Shown: in pieces, positions 46,736-55,440 of the stretch
Position numbering within the stretch: position 1 is the first letter of the stretch
How the letters are laid out: every line of letters begins with the position of its first letter
DNA from: Fonsecaea monophora
Taxonomy: Eukaryota > Ascomycota > Eurotiomycetes > Chaetothyriales > Herpotrichiellaceae
Assembly: GCF_001642475.1 (NCBI RefSeq)
Contig: NW_019174020.1
Location: 1 to 64,000, forward strand
DNA length: 64,000 bases
Direction: 5' to 3'
Translations under genes and position numbers: made by a program
Notes under the pieces: model-generated
Told to the model about the DNA's origin: nothing
Database searches by the model: none
What the model saw: the letters and a program-made list of their open reading frames with translations, nothing else

Positions 46736-46784
46736 CGCGCACCCGCCAGTGGTCAAGGTCATGGCTAGAGCCTCTGACATATCT

Positions 46785-47050
46785 CTTTGAATCGACTCGG
46801 GAATTGCGGCATTCTTACTTGCCGGGCCAACCCGGATTTCTGTCGAGCCGGTGTGTTCAACACTCGCTTGACCCAAGTTGGGTCAACGGGGATTTGGTGG
46901 ATAGAACCATGTAGATAAGGGAAGTCGGCAAAATAGATCCGTAACTTCGAGGGGGGGGAAGGTTTGAATCGACTCGGGAATTGCGGCATTCTTTGCCTGC
47001 CCGGGGGGCCGGTGTGTTCAAACTCGCTTGACCCCAGTTGGATTAAATTG
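46785..47050. repeat. Direct duplication with TTGACCCAAGTTGGGTCAA near-palindrome
   Basis: GAATCGACTCGGGAATTGCG followed by GCATTCTT and GCCGGTGTGTTCAA..ACTCGCTTGACCC occurs at about 46791-46880 and again at about 46968-47045. In the first copy the end is TTGACCCAAGTTGGGTCAA, a 19-bp near-perfect palindrome. In the second it is degraded. Confidence 0.8.
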
Positions 47051-47950
47051 GCGCCAGAAACCAGAATACAAGACAACATTTGTAGGGAAGCGTTCCTCAA
47101 GTTGTTGCTCCACTCCAGGGTGGTGTGAGAGCTTGGCCAGACGGTATTTCCGAGCATGTGTCCTTGAACTTGGTGTCCTCCCGCTCTGATGCGTCGACGA
47201 AGTTCCTTGTTGGCAACTATGGCGACAGCACGCCTGACGGTGTGGAAAGGAGAAACGCTCCTAATCATGTATTGCCATTGACGAGAGACTAAGCTGAGGA
47301 AAGAAAAGGAAGAGGGAAGTAAGGAAATAGAGACTGCGCGAGGACCGCATCCCAGGAAAGAAAGGAAGAAGTAAACAGAGACGGTCGGTACAGCGACAGC
47401 CGCGTCCTAGGAAAGAAAACAAACAAGGAAATAGAGAGGCGCGACGACCGCATCCGGCAAGCCCCTTCAGGTACTGCCTGCCTGCCAATCAACCCAATTC
47501 CACCAGGGCCGGATGTTTATCGGTTCGGCCACAATCAATGGAAACTAGAGACGGAAGGAAAGGTAGGGAGGGACTCAATGTCACCGTCGCATCTCATTTA
47601 TTTCTTACCTCGTATTGAAATATAACCCAACCCGTACCTACCTTGTCATCTGCCCCCGTCACGGTCTCTTCAAGGGACTTGAAAGCTTACAAAAAAAAGC
47701 GCTGCTGCCAGTTATTCACCCGGTCTGGGCCAGATCAGGACGGATCTGCATATTTCGTGCTCACGGCCGTGTCATTTGTATTTGCGGTGTTGACAAGAAT
47801 GCAAGCATGTCCAGGAATTACGACCGATTGGATTGTATCTGCCAGATTGTATTGTATTGTAGACGTTGGGAAGGGCTTTGATGCAAAGGATGAATGATTG
47901 GGGAGCAGAACCGTGGGTTTCAGCCTGGTAGGATAGCCGTCTAGCAACAA
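47051..47950. other. No gene recognised
   Basis: A purine-rich diffuse repeat (GGAAAGAAAGGAAG, GAGGACCGCATCC..) lies at about 47285-47460. Open frames are short and have no domain. Confidence 0.4.
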
Positions 47951-48900
47951 CTAATTCACAGCAGTGAAATTGGTCGGTATGACTTGGGCTGCGTATTGTC
48001 TGCCTTGCCCGGCTTCCTCAGCGCCAGGATGCGGGCCACCCCTGAACGGTAGGGGCACGTAGCGCAGCTGGAGTGAAGTATGGAAAATTGCCACTATCAT
48101 GAGGTCTAGAATGGGCCATAATTCTTTCCACGCTGCGTTGGGTATACCATCTACGCCCGGGGCTTTCCATGGGTGGATGCCTTCGACTGCGTAGCCACCC
48201 TCTGCCACCGCTAGGGGAGGGTTGGTTGCCTTCGAGCTGCCCCAGTAGAGGCGTAGAGGCTGTTCTGGTTTGATGTCGGGACGAATGATTGGTGTTATCG
48301 GAAAGAAAGTCCTCCCTGGACCAAGCGTTGTCATCCTTCTGGGGTCAAGCAGGAAAAGAAGCAAGGGGGAAAAGAGACCGTGGTCCAGATCCTAAAGTCG
48401 GACGGGGAAGTTGTGGGCGTGCAGGTCTCTCGCGATGGCAAGCCAGCGAAAGTCTCTCCCTTCTCCTGATCTTCATGGATCTCCGCGGACCGTCTAAGAA
48501 GGGTATGTTGTCACACGCCGGTGCATCCGAGGCGAGGTAGGGGGCTGCTTTCCATACCCTGTCGGTGTCTTCCAGAAAGTGCACCAATATCGTCTCTTCT
48601 TTTCTCTCACCCCTGACCGAAAATTCTGCAGTGTAGCTTTCGTGCGGGATTCCCGGCTGGTGGACTCCATTTCTACAGTCGTTTGGAAGAATGATGTGGC
48701 TACTGTAGCCATCGTAGAACGGGCTGAGTCCTTGATCTGCAGCCAGGGTAAGCAGACGCGTCAGTTCACACTGGCGACCAAGGATTTGACGAAATGTGCG
48801 CCAAAAATAATCATTCTTCGTCGTATGGCCATTAGGAGGGCGCTGTTGCCTTTGGGTGAAAGAGAAAAACTGGCGTATCGGGTTTCAAGCTGATCGTAAA
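47951..48900 (-). pseudogene. LINE ORF2 relic: linker and start of reverse transcriptase
   Basis: Reading down the minus strand: a basic segment REKKRRYWCTFW (about 48605-48570), then FLEDTDRVWKAAPYL (about 48575-48530), then the RT entry motif HPWKAPGVDGIPNAAWKELW (about 48170-48110) and LRKPGKADNTQPKSYRPISL (about 48025-47965) in another frame. This is the standard order before the palm domain in Tad1/I-type LINE ORF2. Frameshifts separate the blocks (one at about 48040), and the sequence ends at SLL followed by a stop, so the palm is missing. The palm relic at 45546-45671 could belong to the same original element, broken by 2.3 kb of other repeats. Confidence 0.8.
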
Positions 48901-49165
48901 AACTCTGTGCGCTGTACTTTAAGTCCTGCTTTCACACCCCTGCTGGTTTCTCTCAAGAGTGCTTAGCTTCGTCCTGCAGCAGATTTCTTGAGACTCACCG
49001 CTCTTTCTGCGCAGCCTAAAACGTCCAAGTGCAGTGTCTCCACTTCCGGCGCTCGGAGCCTAGCCTCACCGGTTAGCACTCATTAAAGGAGGCCTGGTAT
49101 TGCACAGCCAACTGTTCATAAAGCCTGAAGCAGGTCAGTTTTGAAAAACTCAATTTTCTCGCAAA

Positions 49166-49885
49166 ATGCAAATGCCTGAGACGCTGGCCTCATTGTCTAT
49201 GTTTGTTCATTTGGGCCCCTCACAAGACGAGAAGATGTTCTCTGTTCACCCCGCAATACGGACACTGCAAGACGCTCATATCCCTCCGAAGTCTGACTAT
49301 GATGAATTTCGAGATACCCTCTACGAGGTCACGAGGGAATGCTTGAAAGAAATGGCCAAGGATGAGGTGGACCTGGCAGAACTGAATAATGTTGGAGTTT
49401 TCCACAAGTTCGACGAGAAAGCTGGGAACGTATACCAAGATTTCGGAGCCGACAAGTCTATGCCTGACGACTGGATCTACAGAGGATCCTTTCCTGGGAT
49501 CTGGTGCGCCTTGAAGAGTCCGAACAATACCTACACGATAGCTCTAGTGGGCACGAAGATCGGACAATTCAAATTCAACACGGGTTTCAAAATCTACGAT
49601 CCTCAATCCACAACACACATGGAGAAGTGGGAAATCTGGAAAAGTCGTGCGGAAAACTCGGCAAAGCACAACCCCTGGGATGACGCCGAGAACACCGATG
49701 GCTTAACAATGTCGACTCGGGTGGGCTTATATCTCGCAGACGCGAATGATTTCAACTTCTATCTGGAAAACGGCTATGGTGCTGTAGTTGGCTACACTGA
49801 CTATGTGTCTCTGGTCATCGTCGACAAAAACCTGGTCTCAGATTTGCTTGATGCCGGGACTGTGGGAATGCATTTGATGAGCTAA
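49166..49885 (+). CDS. Orphan protein of 239 aa
   Basis: A single uninterrupted frame starts at ATG 49166 in a good context (GCAAAATGC), with a second in-frame ATG two codons later. The protein is acidic and mixed alpha/beta in look, with no signal peptide, no membrane helix and no low complexity. Notable segments are DDWIYRGSFPGIWCALKSPN, TIALVGTKIGQFKFNTGF and GLYLADANDFNFYLENGYGA. I do not recognise the family. The absence of stops over 720 nt, the non-repetitive balanced composition and the lack of a comparable antisense frame make it the best single-exon gene in the second half of the window. A structured soluble protein is likely; the function is unknown. Confidence 0.75.
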   Translation: MQMPETLASLSMFVHLGPSQDEKMFSVHPAIRTLQDAHIPPKSDYDEFRDTLYEVTRECLKEMAKDEVDLAELNNVGVFHKFDEKAGNVYQDFGADKSMPDDWIYRGSFPGIWCALKSPNNTYTIALVGTKIGQFKFNTGFKIYDPQSTTHMEKWEIWKSRAENSAKHNPWDDAENTDGLTMSTRVGLYLADANDFNFYLENGYGAVVGYTDYVSLVIVDKNLVSDLLDAGTVGMHLMS

Positions 49886-50610
49886 GAGTTCCAGTAATGA
49901 TGCCTAATTCACAAATTCATCTGATGGTAACTCGGAGGCAGGAGGGAGGGTCATCATCACATGTTTTGGTCTGATCCCATTCGGACAACTGCACCAGAGC
50001 CAGCTTCTCTAGTGTCCGTGACGGCAGTTGGACGAGCTCACCGCATAAATCGGGGCCAGCAAATTCGCGATGACGCTCTGAGGACAAGCCAGTAACGCTT
50101 AGACTTATTCAGACTAGTTTAAAGGAAGCAGGTGGGGCTTTAATAATTGAGTGTGTCTGGAAAGGTGAAGCCGCAATTGCAAACGACTGTACGCTCATGG
50201 GTGCTTCGGTCTCGACTGCTGGTGTATTCGTCCCTGAGTGTGGTCAACTCGTCGTCACCACGCCTTGGTAGTATGGCGTCACCAGCATGGGGTTGGTCAA
50301 TGCCTGCTTTACTTGCTGGATGATGGTCTGGGCTCCACGTTCCAGTCCTGCGACTGAGGCGACCAGTAGTATGTGCTGCATCTTTGTGGAGAATTCCCGT
50401 CGCACTGCAGCCTAGTCGGTCTTGCGAAAGGTCTGCCTGGGTCGTGGTCTCTCACGGATGTGTCGCTGGCCTGTCACTGTGCAGCCGGCCAACCAGCCAC
50501 AGCCCGGCAGGGAGTCACTTGTGAGTCATATTTTGGACCCGTTGCTGACCGGTTGGTCCTAGTCACCGGATCGCTTGGGGATGGGTTTTGAGATGTCATG
50601 TTGATGCTGA
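49886..50610. other. Downstream flank of the orphan gene; nothing recognised
   Basis: Short frames only. No clear polyadenylation signal or repeat stands out before the satellite that starts near 50620. Confidence 0.4.
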
Positions 50611-50619
50611 TCTTGCGAG

Positions 50620-51745
50620 AGCTGTGACTCATACCTGCGGACTACCTGCGGGCTTCACTGGTCCTGTCGTATACCTGTTCGACCACGGTACTTTCGTGTC
50701 TTGGGAGAGCTCTGACTCATACTTTGTAGGATTCTAACGTTCCTCCATTGGTCCTGTCGTATAATGATTTGACTGCGGTACTTCCGTGTCTTGCGAGAGC
50801 TGTGACTCATACCTGCGGACTTCACTTCATTGGTCATATCGTATAATTGTTCGACCCCGTGACGGTACTTTCGTGGAACACGGCAATTTAGTGTGACATG
50901 AACGTCCCTTCATTGGTCCTGTCGTATAACTGTTCAACAACGGTACTTTCGTAGGATGCTAACGTTCCTTCATTGGTCCTGTCGTATAACTATCCGACTG
51001 CGGTACTTTTGTAGGACACGGCACTTTTGTTCGACCACGGCACTTTAGTATGATCACGGCGCTTTGATTCGATCACGGCACCTTGGCTTGACCGCAGCAC
51101 TTTGGTCCGGCAGGGTACCCTGGTCTGACCACGGTACTTTACTTCGATCACGGGCACTTTAGTTTGACCTCCCCGCTTTGGTGTGACATGATCGTTCCTC
51201 CATTGGTCCTGTCGTATAAAAGTACCGTGGTGTAGGACACGGCACTTTGGTTTGATCACGGCACCTTGGCTTGACCATGGCACTTTGGTCCGACAGGCTA
51301 CCCTGGTCCGACCACGGTACTTCAGTTCGACCACCCCGCTTTGGTGTGACACGAATGTTCATTCATTGGTCCCATCGTATAAACTGTTCGACCACCGTAC
51401 TTTTGTCGGACACGGCACTTTTGTAGGACACGGCACTTTTGTAGGACACGGCACTTTTGTAGGACACGGCACTTTTGTAGGACACGAATGTTCATTGGTT
51501 CTGTCGTATAATTGTTTCGACAGCAGTACTTTTGTCGGACACCAATGTTCCTTCATTGATCCTGTCGTATAGCTGTTTGACCATGGGACTTTCGTGGGCC
51601 ACGGTACTTTTGTTTGATCACCGCACTTCGGTTCGATCACGGCACTTTGATTCGACAGGGTATTCTAGTTTGAAATCGGCACTTTGGCTCTGCACGGCAC
51701 TTTGGTTCGACCACTCCACTTTGATGGGACACGAACGTTCCTCCA
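50620..51745. repeat. Modular satellite of about 1.1 kb
   Basis: The array is built from two interleaved modules. Module A is CATTGGTCCTGTCGTATAA, about nine copies. Module B is about 18-20 bp, TTCGACCACGGTACTTTCGT or TTTGATCACGGCACTTTGGT, about 30 copies. A run of five nearly identical GTAGGACACGGCACTTTT units (18 bp) lies at about 51413-51485. Longer composites (A + B + GCGAGAGCTGTGACTCATAC + CTGCGGACT) recur at 50620-50830, giving a higher-order pattern. Both strands stay open for long stretches (KVPW/KVPC-type repeats), which does not indicate a gene. Confidence 0.9.
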
Positions 51746-52440
51746 AGTCTAGATCGCGAGAACGTAAGGGGTTTTGGCTTTCCCACATCAGTGCATTGGC
51801 AATCGCCGATTTTGCTGACACTGAGGGTCGCCCCGCTTAATGGTCAATCCAGACTGGACCAAGGACCAAGGAAAGGGGGTTAGATGTCGTCATGACTCTG
51901 TCAGATGTAGGTCGTATGTGCGTTGAAGATGGTCCGTGTGACACGGTGGCCTGAACCATGGTCCACCTTGTGGATGTCACATTTGAGGACTGTGCCAATC
52001 AGCTCATTGGGTATCAACGCAAGGAGGTCGATGGTAGTTTCATGACCGCATGACCGTCGGGCTCGAACGTACTATTTCCTCGGAGCAGGAGGTTCTGGAC
52101 TTCAGCCTCACCTCACTATCCCCACCTATCTTTCACTGTGAGTCATGTCCAACACCAGTTTTCGTTTCTGCCTGCGCCCGGTGGAGTCTGGTAGCGAGTC
52201 GGGTGATCGCTTCTTACGAGCCTGGATCAGTCGTGCTGACCGACCGGATTTGCCCGTGAGAATAAGCCTGTAGCTAGCTGCTTTACTGGCTCAGCGACGT
52301 TTCAAAGAGCCGTCTCAAGACGCAGGCACACACGCTTGTTGGCTGGAATTAGATCCCGCGCGACAAGGACCTCCAGGTGGCAACCACACAGGGAGTAGAC
52401 TCATAGAAGGAGGTGGTCAGTTGGGCAACCTTGCACCTTG
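51746..52440. other. No gene recognised
   Basis: Only short frames. TCATGACCGCATGACCGTCG at about 52040 is a small local duplication. Confidence 0.4.
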
Positions 52441-52442
52441 TG

Positions 52443-52522
52443 ACGCCTGGAACTTTTGTGGCCTGGAACCTTTGTGGCCTGGAACCTTTGTGGCCTGGAA
52501 CCTTTGTGGCCTGGAACTTTTG
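52443..52522. repeat. 16-bp GGCCTGGAACCTTTGT array, five copies
   Basis: Five copies of GGCCTGGAACCTTTGT are present. The three inner ones are identical and the outer two have CTTTTGT. The homogeneity indicates recent expansion. Confidence 0.92.
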
Positions 52523-52558
52523 TAGCATTTGTCGGCCCGCTTCCTGAAGCAGGAAGGG

Positions 52559-52745
52559 CACCCAACCGATGCATGGAAGTTAGGAAGCTGACTTTACACC
52601 TGTGTGTATTGTTACATGTGGAATTTGCCACCTCGCTCCCCGTTCATGGCGTTATTGGACACTCTGCGAAGCATGAAGGGAATCCACCCAACCGATGCAT
52701 GGAAGTCAGAAGTTGGCCTTTACACCTGTGTGTATTTGCAAACCT
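52559..52745. repeat. Direct duplication, about 50 bp, spacing about 130 bp
   Basis: CACCCAACCGATGCATGGAA is followed by GT(T/C)AG..AAG, then TTTACACCTGTGTGTATT, first at 52559-52610 and again at 52687-52737. The copies are over 85 percent alike by eye. Confidence 0.85.
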
Positions 52746-53159
52746 CGACTCTGCAGGTATGAGCACGTTGACGGGGTCAGGACTGTCAATGAGCACTTGT
52801 GCCACCCCCAACACCCTGCGTCCATGATGCATGGACCGAGCAGGCAGCGCAATGGCTTCGGTGGCGGCAAGGGTGAGAAGGCTGTTCCAGTCACCGGGTC
52901 AACGCCGTTTGGAAATGGCGCGGACTGCTCCTTTGGGCTCGCCACGGCTGGCGTGTTGTCAGGATGCGATTAGCTACGGCCTCGATCACACCGTGTACTT
53001 TGTGCCTACTTTGTGACCTTCCATCCATGCCGCCTATAGCTCGCGAATTCCAGATAGACGGATAATTAGGTCCGCGGAGCTCACTAGGCAACACATTCCT
53101 CGCTTGACCAATCGGACACTCAAGATACGATATCGCTGAGGCGAGTCTGCAATAGATAG

Positions 53160-54205
53160 TTTTTCCAGGTCAGGATCGGTGTCCCTTGGCCTTGTCGAGC
53201 AGACGAAGCCACCCCGTCCCCGCCCCGTTCGCGGTGTAACCCTCCTCGAAGCACTGTAAGAGGAGATCTGGAAATGGCGGCGGGAGGTGGTCGAAGTCCA
53301 TCAGAGCCCCTAAGCTGATGATTCCCGTCACCTTGCTTGTCTCGCGGCTTTGGTGGAAAGCATCGTCCAGCAGCCACGACATGCCTGGTCGTGGCGGTTG
53401 AAGTAGCCTCCCACAAACAATTGTATCTCCTTAGCTTCTTGAGTCTGGGCCCGAAGCCCACCGGGACCACGTACGCCTATGCCCTGGCACCCAGGGGGGG
53501 ACGGAATTCTGTCCCCACTACTATGGTATTCTGCCTGGATTTCCTGCCTCACTGGGGACGGAATTCTGACGGGGGCTAGGTGCGTAGGACTGGTGGACGT
53601 CCCTCTGCGTAGATGGACTCGTGACAGGGCTATCGGAAACTGCCCGGTGTTCGAAGTCCGTCCTCGCTGACCAGACCAGGTCAAGACGGGACAATGTCGC
53701 AGTTCAGGCTGGTTATAACTAGATCCATCTGTAGTAAATGGTACGTACGTAAACCGACAGTAGTAACCACCATCAGCTCCAATGAGTCGAACTTCAAAAT
53801 GCCGGCCACAATGTCTGAACCATGGTACTTCAATTTGTCGAAACTGACTTCTCTCGTTGACGTAGATCATTAAACGAAAAGATCGGATCACTCGATCACT
53901 TTCCACCTGCGTAGGTCGTACCGCCTCCCACATGGCGTGTTCATGTACGATCCCTTTGCGGTCGATACCGAAGACGCATGCCATGGTTCCATGACAAGCA
54001 ACAGCGCCAGGTCACGCGCAGTTTCATCGTTCAGAAGGCTTAGCTGTGCCTCAAGGTTGAAGGACAACCCACCCACGAAGGTCCGGGTCGAGATGAGGGA
54101 AGAATCTTCGAGCGACGCCATCTCGTTCAACCCAGAGGCACTGTAGTGTATCCAGGAGAGCGCCCCGGCTGTCTTGGGCGGCGACAGTGGCACCAGCGCC
54201 AAAAG
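53160..54205 (-). pseudogene. Decayed gene, family unknown, carrying a transposon-end-like segment
   Basis: Protein-like segments run down the minus strand: SSLISTRTFVGGLSFNLEAQ and LLNDETARDLALLLVMEPWH (about 54105-53985). After a frame change come CVFGIDRKGIVHEHAMWEAV (about 53982-53925) and RSFRLMIYVNERSQFRQIEV (about 53885-53825). Beyond the repeat at 53484-53582 come MSWLLDDAFHQSRETSKVTG and MDFDHLPPPFPDLLLQCFEE (about 53382-53250). No family is recognised. The frame change at about 53984 has no room for an intron, so a frameshift is likely. The segment at 53484-53582 is made of transposon-end-like sequence and probably interrupts the gene. Confidence 0.4.
53484..53582. repeat. Transposon-end-like segment with two near-palindromes
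   Basis: It starts TGGCACCCAGGGGGGGACGG, contains GGTATTCTGCCTGGATTTCC and ends CACTGGGGACGGAATTCTGA. The first and middle parts match the reverse complement of 9555-9610 beside the Tc1/mariner element (GGCACCCAGGGGGGGA, then GGGTATTCTGCCCGGATTTC). GGGGACGGAATTCTGTCCCC is palindromic except for two positions. A copy without the inner 60 bp lies at 14513-14548. This suggests a small non-autonomous element or a solo end of the same family. Confidence 0.65.
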
Positions 54206-54404
54206 ACCAAGACCTCGAGGGCCATCTTTGTGGAGGAGAGAAAGGGAAGGGAGGTTGCGCTTCGGCAGTCAAGGTTCGCTTGCAATATCCCGGTGTGCTG
54301 AAGCATGTCGTTCATGGTCCCGTTCAGTACGCTTTGCTGGTCACCGCTCTATTGTCAGCGGGCTCGTTCACGTTTGTATACCGAGCAGCCCCGATCGGTG
54401 ACCT

Positions 54405-54790
54405 AACTCACCCTTGGCCCTTCACTCCCGTAACAGGTTTAAAAATGCCGGGGCGCCGCCGCCGTAGCTGGCGTTTTTAGCCGCCGCGGGATTCGGCGTG
54501 CCCTCGTTGTTGTAGTAGCCCGGGGTGCAATCGGCCAGGAACTCGGCGCGTAGCTTGGCCATGTCGAGGATGGTTTTGACCTAGTCCTCCTCCGCCTGGG
54601 CGGTGGGCTCGACGGTGTGGACGCTGCGCTTCTCGCACTCCGCAATCACGTAGGCAAGGTGCTCGGTCTTCTCGCCCTTGACGTGTAAGTAGTTAGGGGA
54701 CAGCGTGGCCTATACGATCTACACCCAGAAGCAGTTGGGGAATTCGCGCGTTATCCAGCCGTGCAGCGTGCGCGACCCGTCCTTCCGGCA
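54405..54790 (-). pseudogene. Baeyer-Villiger monooxygenase relic (C-terminal part)
   Basis: A relic of a flavin-dependent Baeyer-Villiger monooxygenase, which inserts oxygen next to a ketone using NADPH, FAD and O2. Recognisable blocks on minus: GSRTLHGWITREFPNCFWV (54780-54722), NYLHVKGEKTEHLAYVI with AECEKR (about 54690-54620), and VKTILDMAKLRAEFLADCTP then GYYNNEGTPNP (about 54580-54490), ending AFLNLLRE and a stop where Trp is expected. There are two stops after FWV, one in place of the Trp of the AEEDW segment, and one at the final Trp. These fit CAG-to-TAG and TGG-to-TAG/TGA changes. The FAD and NADPH domains are absent: the upstream part is replaced by LINE ORF1. Confidence 0.85.
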
Positions 54791-54794
54791 CGAC

Positions 54795-55440
54795 GTGATG
54801 GTCTTGTCGTCGCGGCCCGTGGCATGAGCATCGGCACATGCCGGGCATTTCGTCTCTGCAGATGGACAGGAGTCGGTACGGTGGTTCTGTGGACTGGCCA
54901 CAGGTCATGGGGCGGCTGCAACGGAGACTGGCTGGTAGTATCCGTACTGCTCGTAGTTGTAGCATTGAATCGGTCGAGGCATCTTGTGAAATTCTTTGAC
55001 AAAGGCAATTTGTCCTTCGATCTTGACTGTCCGCCGTTTCGGGATCGCATGAGCCTCGATCGCGCCGACCAGGTAGACTACCATCGATCCCGCCATGCGA
55101 TCAGATCTCCTTTGGATAGCCAGAAAGCCCTCTTGACCCCGGTGATTCCATTGGCGGCGGCGTAGAACGACTCTGCGAAATCATCTCGAATGGTGTGTCC
55201 GTCTTCTTTCACTTCCGCAGATTTGACCAACATCGTCGACCTTGACGGGATACCAATCTTCACCCCTTATACGCAGGCCCTCGAGAGCGCGATTGACCCA
55301 TTCATCATGCATAAGGAGGATGGGAGTTCGTGCGAGATCGAATCCGTTCGACGCATCTTGTGTACGGAGGAGCGCGGCGTCTTCCTCAGTATGCGTGAGA
55401 ACCCTCACATGGTGCCCCCGGATTTGGATACCAGGTGACC
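54795..55440 (-). pseudogene. LINE ORF1 (Gag-like) relic with decayed zinc knuckles
   Basis: The C-terminal half of a Tad1-like ORF1 nucleic-acid-binding protein. Blocks on minus: ASNGFDLARTPILL then WVNRALEGLRIRGEDWYPVK (about 55350-55245), GVKRAFWLSKGDLIAWRDRW (about 55140-55080), then AFVKEFHKMPRPIQCYNYEQ and YGYYQ (about 55010-54931) where the family has CxxC..GH..C. A second knuckle may remain as KCPACADAHA (about 54850-54820). Two changes are Cys-to-Tyr (TGC to TAC) and His-to-Tyr (CAC to TAC), both CpA-to-TpA. The frame then runs straight into the monooxygenase relic, so the junction at about 54795 is a chimeric breakpoint. Confidence 0.75.

Noticed and set aside
50620..51745. CRISPR-like repeat array
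   Set aside because: Repeats are degenerate, interleaved and directly adjacent rather than separated by unique spacers, and the genome is eukaryotic.
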